Origin: Chitinophaga pinensis
GTDB taxonomy: Bacteria > Bacteroidota > Bacteroidia > Flavobacteriales_D > Crocinitomicaceae
Assembly (NCBI GenBank): GCA_945868555.1
Contig: CAMBMC010000115.1
Location: 1-7,389, forward strand
Reading direction: 5' to 3'
DNA: 7,389 nucleotides
The notes under the pieces are model-generated. The model had not been told where the DNA came from and did no database searches. It worked only from the letters and a program-made list of their open reading frames with translations. Positions 1-6,151 of this stretch are shown here, in pieces; position 1 is the stretch's first letter; every line of letters begins with the position of its first letter. The translations under genes and the position numbers were made by a program.

Positions 1-1409
1 ACCTTACTAGCGAGTAGGTTGTCTTCATTGGATTGAGCCATTGGCTTCTCTGGCCCTAAGAATGTAATCATGTGTAAATCCTTCTCACCAAATCCATTTG
101 GATTAAACGAGGTGTAAAACGCTCGACGGCCACTGGCAGATACCACAAAGAAGACATCATCGTCTGGTGTGTTTACGGGATAACCTATATTCTGTGGAAT
201 ACTCCATGTTTTTGCACTGTCGTTGTACACTGTTTTATACACGTCATATCCTCCCATACCTTTGAGTCCTTGAGAACTGAAATAAAGTGTTTTTCCATCC
301 GGGTGAATGTACACTCCTTCTTCCCCGTATTTGGTATTGATTGTAGGACCGAGATTCATCGCTTCACCCCATTTCCCTTTGGAATCTTTGTACGATATAT
401 AGATATCTCGATCTCCTATTCCACCGGGTTTATCTGAGACGAAATAAACGGCTTTTCCATTTGGCGCATAGCATGCGGATGACTCGTGGTATTTTTCCGT
501 ATTTATGTTTTTGTTCATGGCTTCAGGTGTACTCCATTTCTCACCTAGCAATTGAGATTCGTATAGATCACCATTGTTCTTTCCGATGTAAATTAGAAAT
601 TTTGTTCCATCGGCAGAGAGCCCCGAATTCGCATCGTGATCTTTTGTGTTTACCGGCTCACCCATGTTCAGTGCTGTCGACCATTTCCCGTTTGGCTGAC
701 GATAAGAGATATAAATGTCTTCGAAGTATTCATTGATTCCTGGATCGATTTGACCACCCACAGTATTTGGACGGCGCGACGTAAAGAGCAAAACAGATTC
801 ATCCGCGGAAACAACAGGTCCATAATCCGTGTATTGCGAGTTGACCTCCTTGCCCAAGTTGTCAATAAACACGCGAACTGGTTTTTGCTGTAACTCCTTA
901 CCTGTGTAACATTCTTGGATGTACCGTTGAACTTCCTGAACATATTCTGCGTTTTCAGCACCACTTACTTTCGATTGAAAAGATGTGTACTGTTTCACCG
1001 CTTTGTCCCATTGCATATTGAGGTGATAGGCCCGTCCTAAGAAATAATACAAAAATGGGTCGATGCTTGGGTCAAGTTTCATGGCTTGCTCCAAATGAGG
1101 AATTGCTTTTAACTTGAAATTTGAGAAGAGATAGCATTGTCCCAACTTATAGTTCAATGCTGCGTTGTTCGGATTAAACTTATTTGCAGCAAGATATGGT
1201 TCAATGGCTTGCTTGTAAAAAATTAATCCTTGTTCAAAATAAGAATCACCTTGAGCAATGTTGTCTTTTGCAATCTTCAAGGCATCTTTCTGTTCCTTGA
1301 AATTCTCTTTGGTAAATTCAATGCTCTGAGAAAAACTTGAAACACTTGTAGTCAGAAGAATAGATACTACACTGGCTAATTTCATCATGTTCATTTTAAA
1401 ATCGTTCAT
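1..1409 (-). CDS. TPR and PD40 beta-propeller envelope protein, PorE/OmpA-family-like (3' end outside window)
   Basis: This reading frame stays open to the left edge, so 469 N-terminal residues are visible and the C-terminus is missing. A Sec signal peptide covers about residues 6-28 (MMKLASVVSILL, then SSFSQ). There is no lipobox cysteine. TPR-like helices follow at about 45-145. At least five PD40/WD40-like propeller motifs come next: about 195-213 (VVSADESVLLFTSRR), 259-275 (SGLSADGTK), 308-336 (YAPNGKAVYFVSDKPGG), 362-391 (IHPDGKTLYFSSQG) and 416-447. The order signal, TPR, PD40 is that of Bacteroidota proteins such as Porphyromonas PorE, which continue into a carboxypeptidase-regulatory-like domain and an OmpA-like peptidoglycan-binding domain. 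Whether those are present here cannot be seen. The likely location is the periplasm or outer-membrane periphery, as a scaffold. In-frame ATGs exist at 1415, 1409, 1394, 1388 and 1385; all retain the signal peptide, so the exact start is uncertain. It lies directly behind the TPR gene and probably shares its transcript. Confidence 0.88.
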   Translation of the reverse strand, partial: MNDFKMNMMKLASVVSILLTTSVSSFSQSIEFTKENFKEQKDALKIAKDNIAQGDSYFEQGLIFYKQAIEPYLAANKFNPNNAALNYKLGQCYLFSNFKLKAIPHLEQAMKLDPSIDPFLYYFLGRAYHLNMQWDKAVKQYTSFQSKVSGAENAEYVQEVQRYIQECYTGKELQQKPVRVFIDNLGKEVNSQYTDYGPVVSADESVLLFTSRRPNTVGGQIDPGINEYFEDIYISYRQPNGKWSTALNMGEPVNTKDHDANSGLSADGTKFLIYIGKNNGDLYESQLLGEKWSTPEAMNKNINTEKYHESSACYAPNGKAVYFVSDKPGGIGDRDIYISYKDSKGKWGEAMNLGPTINTKYGEEGVYIHPDGKTLYFSSQGLKGMGGYDVYKTVYNDSAKTWSIPQNIGYPVNTPDDDVFFVVSASGRRAFYTSFNPNGFGEKDLHMITFLGPEKPMAQSNEDNLLASK

Positions 1410-1422
1410 GGTCATATGCTTA

Positions 1423-2484
1423 TTATTGACAATCACCTAAATAGTTTCTTGCGGAATCAACGCCCAATTCAACCGCTTTTTTCCAATCCTCACAAGCACC
1501 GGATTCGTTTCGCAGCAATTCACGTGCAATCCCTCGGTTCAAAAAAGAGATTCCATTGCTTGGATCAAGCTCAATGGCTTTTGTACAATCCGATTCACTC
1601 CCTTGGTAATCTTTCAATTTGTACTTTGCAGCTGCTCGATTGCTATAGGCATAGGCGTACTTTGGATTCAGTTGAATGGCTTTGGTAAAATCATCTATAG
1701 CACCGTTGTAATCTCCGGCATCCAGCTTCGCGCTTCCACGATTGTTATAGGCGATAAAATAATCTCCCTTCAATTTAATGGCTTGAGAATAATCTGAAAT
1801 TGCACCTTTAAAATCACCCTTCTTTCGTTTTGCACTTGCTAAACTATTGTAAGTGAAAGGCATATCCGGCTTCAATTTTAAGGCAGATTGGTAATCTGAA
1901 ATGGCGCCATCTAGATCACCTAACTCACGTTTTGCACTTCCTCGGTCGTTGTAGGCATAGGCGAAGGTCGCATCATTTTTTATCGCTTCGGAAAAATCAG
2001 ATACAGCCCCCGTGTAATCAGCGGCTTCAAACTTCAATACGCCTCGTTCGTAATAAGCAAGTGCATAGCTTACATCTGCGCTTATGGCCGAAGAAAAATC
2101 CTCAATAGCACCTTGGCGATCATTCAATAGTAATTTTGTTTGGCCCCTCATGAATGAATATTCCGCCTTTGAAACTATGGTTAAGGCAGCTGTCAAATCC
2201 TGAATGGCTCCTGCGCGGTCATTCAACTCATTTTTCGCCGTTGCGCGATTAAAAAAAGCAGCATCAAATTGAGGCTTGAGACCTATCGCTTTGTCGAACT
2301 CTGCAACTGCCGCTTGATAATTGTGTGCTTTTAAAAACTCGGTTCCTGCATTGTAGAACTTTTCAGCATCTTGACTTCCATCGTCAAGAATTTTTGCTTG
2401 AATAATCGTATCACCCTGTGACCAAGAATGGACAATCATTAAAAACAGTGCGATAATGACTGTTAAAATCTTAGAAATTTGCAT
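1423..2484 (-). CDS. Secreted tetratricopeptide repeat (TPR) protein with nine repeats
   Basis: The 353-residue protein starts with a signal peptide (residues 1-23, MQISKILTVIIALFLMIVHS, cleavage near SWSQ), so it should act in the periplasm. Nearly all the rest is TPR. Repeats begin at about residues 40, 75, 107, 141, 175, 209, 243, 277 and 311. The last six start exactly 34 residues apart and share the pattern AYxNRGxAKxxxGDxxGAIxDFxxAIxLxP. The C-terminal end (about 328-353, SGACEDWKKAVELGVDSA and onward) resembles the capping motif I recall from many Bacteroidota TPR proteins. TPR solenoids bind peptides or proteins. No catalytic domain is present, so a scaffold or chaperone-like role is inferred and the partner is unknown. 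The start at 2484 is supported by the immediate signal peptide. The stop is doubled (TAA TAA), and the next gene begins within about 8-14 bases. Confidence 0.93.
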   Translation of the reverse strand: MQISKILTVIIALFLMIVHSWSQGDTIIQAKILDDGSQDAEKFYNAGTEFLKAHNYQAAVAEFDKAIGLKPQFDAAFFNRATAKNELNDRAGAIQDLTAALTIVSKAEYSFMRGQTKLLLNDRQGAIEDFSSAISADVSYALAYYERGVLKFEAADYTGAVSDFSEAIKNDATFAYAYNDRGSAKRELGDLDGAISDYQSALKLKPDMPFTYNSLASAKRKKGDFKGAISDYSQAIKLKGDYFIAYNNRGSAKLDAGDYNGAIDDFTKAIQLNPKYAYAYSNRAAAKYKLKDYQGSESDCTKAIELDPSNGISFLNRGIARELLRNESGACEDWKKAVELGVDSARNYLGDCQ

Positions 2485-2511
2485 AAGTGAACTTGGTTAA
2501 TAATTTCTTCA

Positions 2512-2541
2512 TTGAACTGAACGAATTTAAGAATAATTTTA
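2512..2541 (+). promoter_or_regulatory. Candidate Bacteroidota-type promoter for the aminotransferase gene
   Basis: On the plus strand a TTG (2512-2514) is followed by exactly 19 bases and then TAATTTTA (2534-2541). It matches TTG-N19-TAnnTTTG except for the last base. Initiation would fall near 2547, about 16 nt before the ATG at 2563. It overlaps the candidate promoter of the opposite strand over 20 bp. Confidence 0.42.
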
Positions 2542-2551
2542 AACACCTCAA
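2522..2551 (-). promoter_or_regulatory. Candidate Bacteroidota-type promoter for the leftward TPR operon
   Basis: On the minus strand a TTG (2551-2549) is followed by exactly 19 bases and then TAAATTCG (2529-2522). This fits the phylum consensus TTG-N19-TAnnTTTG with one mismatch (C for the middle T). Initiation would fall near 2515, giving a leader of about 30 nt before the ATG at 2484. The call comes from pattern matching by eye in an AT-rich region, so chance matches are possible. Confidence 0.42.
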
Positions 2552-2562
2552 ATGACTTCCTC

Positions 2563-3759
2563 ATGATAGAAAAAATGACAAAAACCGCAAAAGAAATTCG
2601 AAAGTTGTTTCTTTTAGACGATTCTATTTCCTTTCTAAATTTCGGGTCATTTGGCGCCTGTCCTCTACCCATTTTTGAGGACCTGATCAAATGGCAAGGG
2701 CTTCTAGAAAAAGAACCTGTGCGCTTCATCGTTGAGTATGGCCCGAAGTTTCTAGAGGAATCGAAAGTGGCTTTGGGGAACTACATAGGTGCCTCAGCTT
2801 CAGATTTAATTTTTGTTCCCAACCCAACTTTTGCCATAAACATCTTGGCAAAAAACCTGCTGCATCAAGATGACGAAGTATTGACCACGGACTTGGAATA
2901 TGGTGCCATGGACTACACGTGGCAATACCACTGTGGACAAGTTGGAGCCTCATACATCCGCCAGCCTATTTCCTTGCCGCTGACAAGTAAGGCGAAATTC
3001 ATTGAAGAATTTTGGCGGGGATGTACCCCAAAGACACGCATCGTATTCATCAGTCAAATGACCAGTTCGACAGGATTGATTTTTCCTGTTGAAGATATAT
3101 GTGCTGAAGCAAAACGCAGAGGATTAATTACCATTGTAGATGGAGCGCATATTCCGGGACATATTCCATTGACTATTTCATCCATGCAGGCCGATTTTTA
3201 TACCGGTGCTTGTCACAAATGGATGATGGCGCCGAAGGGCTGCTCATTTCTCTATGCAGCGAAGGAATTTCAAGACAGTCTTGATCCTCTGATCATCAGT
3301 TGGGGATTTAAATCAACCAATCCACACGCTTCTCCATTCCAAGAATACCACCAATACAATGGAACACGTGATTTTTCAGCTTACTTGTGTATTCCAGCGG
3401 TGCTAAACTTTCGAGAAGAACATAACTGGGATGTTCTATTGGAAAAATGCAGAACTTCAGTACTTAAAAAGGGGGCTGAATTATCTGACTTCCTTGGCAC
3501 TCAACCCTTGGCACCTCTTCGAAGCGAGTTTTACGGTCAACTTTATTCTGCTGAAATTCAAACTTCATATCCAGAAAAATTACAGCGCATTCTTTTTACT
3601 AACCATGGAATTGAGATCCCAGTAATGCAGCATGGTAAGCAGTGTTATATCCGCTTTTCTTTTCAACCTTTCAATAGAGAAGAAGAAATTGACAAACTGA
3701 TTTCCGCCCTCGAGGAAATTCGAACAACGACAGATTTATGGGTTAAGGCAAATGTTTGA
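2563..3759 (+). CDS. PLP-dependent aminotransferase class V, isopenicillin-N-epimerase-like
   Basis: The 398-residue cytoplasmic protein has the full fold-type I class V layout and the usual family length. There is no signal peptide. The N-terminal motif FLNFGSFGACP (24-34) is followed by EPVRF (51-55) and a cofactor-phosphate region, VPNPTFAIN (85-93). The TSSTG motif is at 168-171. D193 in VDGAHIPG is the expected residue contacting the PLP pyridine nitrogen. K219 in TGACHKWMMAPKG is the expected Schiff-base lysine. GTRD (267-270) and R364 in YIRFS, the likely substrate-carboxylate arginine, complete the site. The family includes isopenicillin N epimerase, cysteine desulfurases, EgtE-type C-S lyases and many uncharacterised enzymes. 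The specific reaction cannot be read from sequence, and the neighbours give no beta-lactam, sulfur or ergothioneine context. The name should be kept generic. The start at 2563 has an A-rich context; M5 at 2575 is an alternative. Confidence 0.94.
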   Translation: MIEKMTKTAKEIRKLFLLDDSISFLNFGSFGACPLPIFEDLIKWQGLLEKEPVRFIVEYGPKFLEESKVALGNYIGASASDLIFVPNPTFAINILAKNLLHQDDEVLTTDLEYGAMDYTWQYHCGQVGASYIRQPISLPLTSKAKFIEEFWRGCTPKTRIVFISQMTSSTGLIFPVEDICAEAKRRGLITIVDGAHIPGHIPLTISSMQADFYTGACHKWMMAPKGCSFLYAAKEFQDSLDPLIISWGFKSTNPHASPFQEYHQYNGTRDFSAYLCIPAVLNFREEHNWDVLLEKCRTSVLKKGAELSDFLGTQPLAPLRSEFYGQLYSAEIQTSYPEKLQRILFTNHGIEIPVMQHGKQCYIRFSFQPFNREEEIDKLISALEEIRTTTDLWVKANV

Positions 3760-3762
3760 ATG

Positions 3763-3792
3763 TTAAATTAATATTAATTTTTAGTACCTTTC
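3763..3792 (+). promoter_or_regulatory. Candidate promoter for the secreted GEVED/T9SS gene
   Basis: In the 51-bp gap after the aminotransferase, TACCTTTC (3785-3792) fits TAnnTTTG except for the last base. A TTA (3763-3765) stands 19 bases upstream where TTG is expected. Initiation would be near 3799, about 12 nt before the ATG at 3811. It is weaker than the two candidates in the divergent region. No hairpin terminator is visible in the gap, so read-through from the aminotransferase gene is also possible. Confidence 0.3.
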
Positions 3793-3810
3793 CAACGCAA
3801 AACGCTACAC

Positions 3811-4950
3811 ATGAAAATTTTCGCTACGACTATTGCTCTGCTCTTATTTTACCACTCTTATTCACAATGGTGCATCACAAATGTTGGCCCGACGACAACA
3901 GTCGACTCCAATGTACAATCGGTAGTTTTAGTTGGTTCGTCGGGAACGATAAATTTTGTGGGTTGTCCAGGTGTAGTTGGCGTTCAAGATTTAACATCAC
4001 TCAGCACAAACCTTAATGCAGGAAGCACCTATACCATTTCAATCCAGTTTGGCACATGTGATGGAAATTACTCAGGCAAAGGTCAAGCATGGATCGATTA
4101 TAACAGCGATGGAATTTTTGACCCCGCGGAAAGTTTGGGTACATGGGAAGGAATTCCACCGACACCACTTTCAACATTTACTTTCACAGTACCAGCAGGA
4201 TCACAAAACGGAGCAACGCGCATGCGTGTTACCCAACAAGAAGGAGCTTCATCGTTGCCTTTGAGTCCTTGTGCATCATTTGCCTGGGGTTCGGTTATGG
4301 ATTTTACAATCAATATCTCCAACGGAATCGATTGTTCAGGTTATCCGGGAGATTTCACCAACGATGCCATTGCAGTGACTTCACTTCCCTATACCTCATC
4401 GGGTGATAATTCCATTTGTTATTCCAATCAAAACTTAGTGTACAACTCACCCGACTTGTATTACCAACTCAATCCAACACCACTCATGCAATCCATCCAT
4501 GTGTCATTGTGTGGATCTTCATTCGATACTTTTCTAACAGTTGTCGACCCGCAAGGCAATGTCCTCGCATTTAATGATGACAGTGACAATTGCGGAACGT
4601 CATCTGAATTAACCTTCGACCCTCAAGGTCAAGGACTGGTATATGTGATCGTTGAAGGTTGGGGAAATGAGACCGGCGCTTTTGATATTGCGATCGATGC
4701 CAATTATCTTGGGGTGGATGAAAATGAAACAGACAACATTTTAATATATCCCAATCCAGCCAACGACAAGGTTACCCTTCAAGGAATTGTTGGTCAAGTG
4801 TCCTTTACAAATGTTGATGGCAAAGTGATTAAAACTATTCAAAACTATTCGGGTCAATCCATTTCTTTGGTTGATTTCAATCCCGGAGTTTATATCCTTA
4901 CTTTTTCAATAGTCGGTACTAATTATTCAAAAAAACTGATTGTTCGCTAA
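3811..4950 (+). CDS. Secreted GEVED-like/jelly-roll protein with T9SS type A sorting domain
   Basis: The 379-residue protein begins with a signal peptide (1-18, MKIFATTIALLLFYHSYS). Region 20-170 resembles the GEVED domain of Bacteroidota surface proteins. It contains WIDYNSDGIFDPAE (94-107), whose D96, N98, D100, D104 and E107 spacing matches a calcium-binding loop, and it ends in WGSVMDFTINI (159-169) where the usual motif is GEVEDYTVNI. A second beta-sandwich (about 172-297) contains SLPYT, SPDLYYQL, VSLCGSSFDTFLTV and FNDDSDNCG. It resembles the pre-peptidase-like jelly-roll found in secreted Bacteroidota proteins. The T9SS C-terminal domain (about 302-379) has IYPNPANDKVTL, NPGVYILTF and a terminal KKLIVR. 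Excluding the signal peptide there are eight cysteines (21, 52, 83, 154, 175, 203, 234, 261), which fits disulfide pairing outside the cytoplasm. No catalytic residues are recognised. A binding or adhesive surface role is inferred. Confidence 0.92.
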   Translation: MKIFATTIALLLFYHSYSQWCITNVGPTTTVDSNVQSVVLVGSSGTINFVGCPGVVGVQDLTSLSTNLNAGSTYTISIQFGTCDGNYSGKGQAWIDYNSDGIFDPAESLGTWEGIPPTPLSTFTFTVPAGSQNGATRMRVTQQEGASSLPLSPCASFAWGSVMDFTINISNGIDCSGYPGDFTNDAIAVTSLPYTSSGDNSICYSNQNLVYNSPDLYYQLNPTPLMQSIHVSLCGSSFDTFLTVVDPQGNVLAFNDDSDNCGTSSELTFDPQGQGLVYVIVEGWGNETGAFDIAIDANYLGVDENETDNILIYPNPANDKVTLQGIVGQVSFTNVDGKVIKTIQNYSGQSISLVDFNPGVYILTFSIVGTNYSKKLIVR

Positions 4951-4990
4951 ATTCCGCTTGATTCACCCTTTCAAACATTCCATTGGCACC

Positions 4991-6148
4991 ATGTTTTTTA
5001 TTCGACTATGTACTCTTTTTATCTTTGTTTTTCACACCGGACTATCCTTCGGTCAATGGACGAAGAAAGCCAATTTAGGCGGTATTGGGCGACATCGATG
5101 CACTGGTATTTCCATTGGAAACAAGGGGTACATCGGATTAGGACACATTAATGGAACTGGTGTAAATATCGACTTCAAAGATTGGTGGCAGTATGATCCT
5201 GCTTCAGATTGCTGGACGCAACGCGCCAATTTCCCTGTACTCATTCATGGAGCAGTTTCATTTGGAACAGAAACAAAAGGGTATGTCGGTGGTGGATCTA
5301 CCTTAGGTAGCGAATTTTTCGAATACGACCCGGTATCAAATGTTTGGCTTCCTGTTGCTCCTTGTCCATTGGCACCAGGAGATGTGCAATGTTTCAGTGT
5401 TCAAAATAAAGGATATGTGTATCAAGGCAACCAAATGGTAGAATATGATCCCGGCACCAATTCCTGGACAATGATGGCAAATGCGCCGATTGTTTTCGGA
5501 ACATGGAGCACCTCCTTCGCAAGCAATGGCAGTGGTTATGTGAAAAGTGGAAGCAATTTCTACGAATTTAAGCCTTCTCAAAATACGTGGATTTCTCGTG
5601 CACAATTCCCAGGACAAACATCAAATGGTGGTGCTGGATTTTACCGCGACAACAAAGGTTATTTCGTTTGTGGATATGTTGGAGGTCTTGGTGTAGTAAC
5701 CAATGAGGTATGGGAATACAATGCGGGGGAAAATCAATGGGTATTCATAGGTGAATTTCCCGGGACTTCTCGAAGGTTTCCTGTTGCATTTTCAATTGGA
5801 CGAAAAGGATATTTTGGCACGGGCACGAATGGTGTCAATTTAAATGATTTCTGGTGCTTTGATTATGACCCACTTGCTACCAATCAACTCACTTTGGATG
5901 ATGTCACTTGCACCTTGTTTCCTAACCCATCGGGTCATGTGATGCATTTAGAAATCAATCCGAAGCTCAATCTGATGGGGATAAAAACCCACATTGAAAT
6001 TTTCACTTTAGAAGGAAAACTCATACATGCTGAGAACCTTGATCAATCACAAGTTATTCTTGACAAACAACACTTTGGAGAAGGTGCCTTTTTATGCAAA
6101 ATCTATGTTGGCAATCATTCAATTGTTAAAAAACTCATTTTCAATTGA
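4991..6148 (+). CDS. Secreted six-bladed Kelch-type beta-propeller with T9SS sorting domain (first paralogue)
   Basis: I place the start at 4991 rather than the in-frame ATG at 4940. From 4991 the protein opens directly with a signal peptide (MFFIRLCTLFIFVFHTGLSFGQ), whereas 4940 overlaps the preceding gene and adds 17 polar residues. The mature protein carries Kelch-like blades with the pattern KGYxGxG, then a hydrophobic WxYDP, then WxxxAxFP. Blade cores start at about residues 45, 96, 140, 181, 222 and 272. The first strand, WTKKANLGG (23-31), probably closes the last blade, giving six in total. The T9SS sorting domain (about 300-385) has LFPNPSGHVMHLEI, then EGAFLCKIYV, and ends KKLIFN. 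The protein should be exported by Sec and then across the outer membrane. Kelch propellers bind proteins or glycans. No galactose-oxidase-type catalytic signature was recognised. It follows the GEVED gene by 40 bp and precedes its paralogue by 3 bp. Confidence 0.92.
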   Translation: MFFIRLCTLFIFVFHTGLSFGQWTKKANLGGIGRHRCTGISIGNKGYIGLGHINGTGVNIDFKDWWQYDPASDCWTQRANFPVLIHGAVSFGTETKGYVGGGSTLGSEFFEYDPVSNVWLPVAPCPLAPGDVQCFSVQNKGYVYQGNQMVEYDPGTNSWTMMANAPIVFGTWSTSFASNGSGYVKSGSNFYEFKPSQNTWISRAQFPGQTSNGGAGFYRDNKGYFVCGYVGGLGVVTNEVWEYNAGENQWVFIGEFPGTSRRFPVAFSIGRKGYFGTGTNGVNLNDFWCFDYDPLATNQLTLDDVTCTLFPNPSGHVMHLEINPKLNLMGIKTHIEIFTLEGKLIHAENLDQSQVILDKQHFGEGAFLCKIYVGNHSIVKKLIFN

Positions 6149-6151
6149 CCT

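Noticed and set aside
668..964. Minus-strand open frame of 98 codons and plus-strand frames at 461-736 and 636-893
   Set aside because: All lie inside the PD40 gene in other frames. They lack signal peptides or recognisable motifs, whereas the covering frame has a clear domain structure.
2463..2729. Minus-strand frame of 88 codons spanning the divergent region
   Set aside because: It overlaps the starts of both flanking real genes and the promoter region, and its translation shows no domain or sensible composition.
2563..3759. Beta-lactam (isopenicillin N epimerase) biosynthesis gene
   Set aside because: Only the family resemblance supports it. No synthetase, synthase or other beta-lactam pathway gene is nearby, so only the generic aminotransferase class V name is justified.
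3760..3810. Rho-independent terminator after the aminotransferase gene
   Set aside because: The gap is AT-rich, but I found no GC-rich stem followed by a T run. The same holds for the 40-bp gap at 4951-4990.
3862..3873. Cysteine 21 of the GEVED-like protein as a lipoprotein lipobox
   Set aside because: The residues before it (SYSQW) do not fit the lipobox pattern of a small residue at -1 and Leu-like at -3, and a T9SS tail already explains the export route.
4098..4322. Antisense frames within the secreted genes (4098-4322, 5053-5244, 5336-5617, 6295-6480, 6724-7074)
   Set aside because: These are shadows of strongly supported genes on the plus strand and have no recognisable features of their own.
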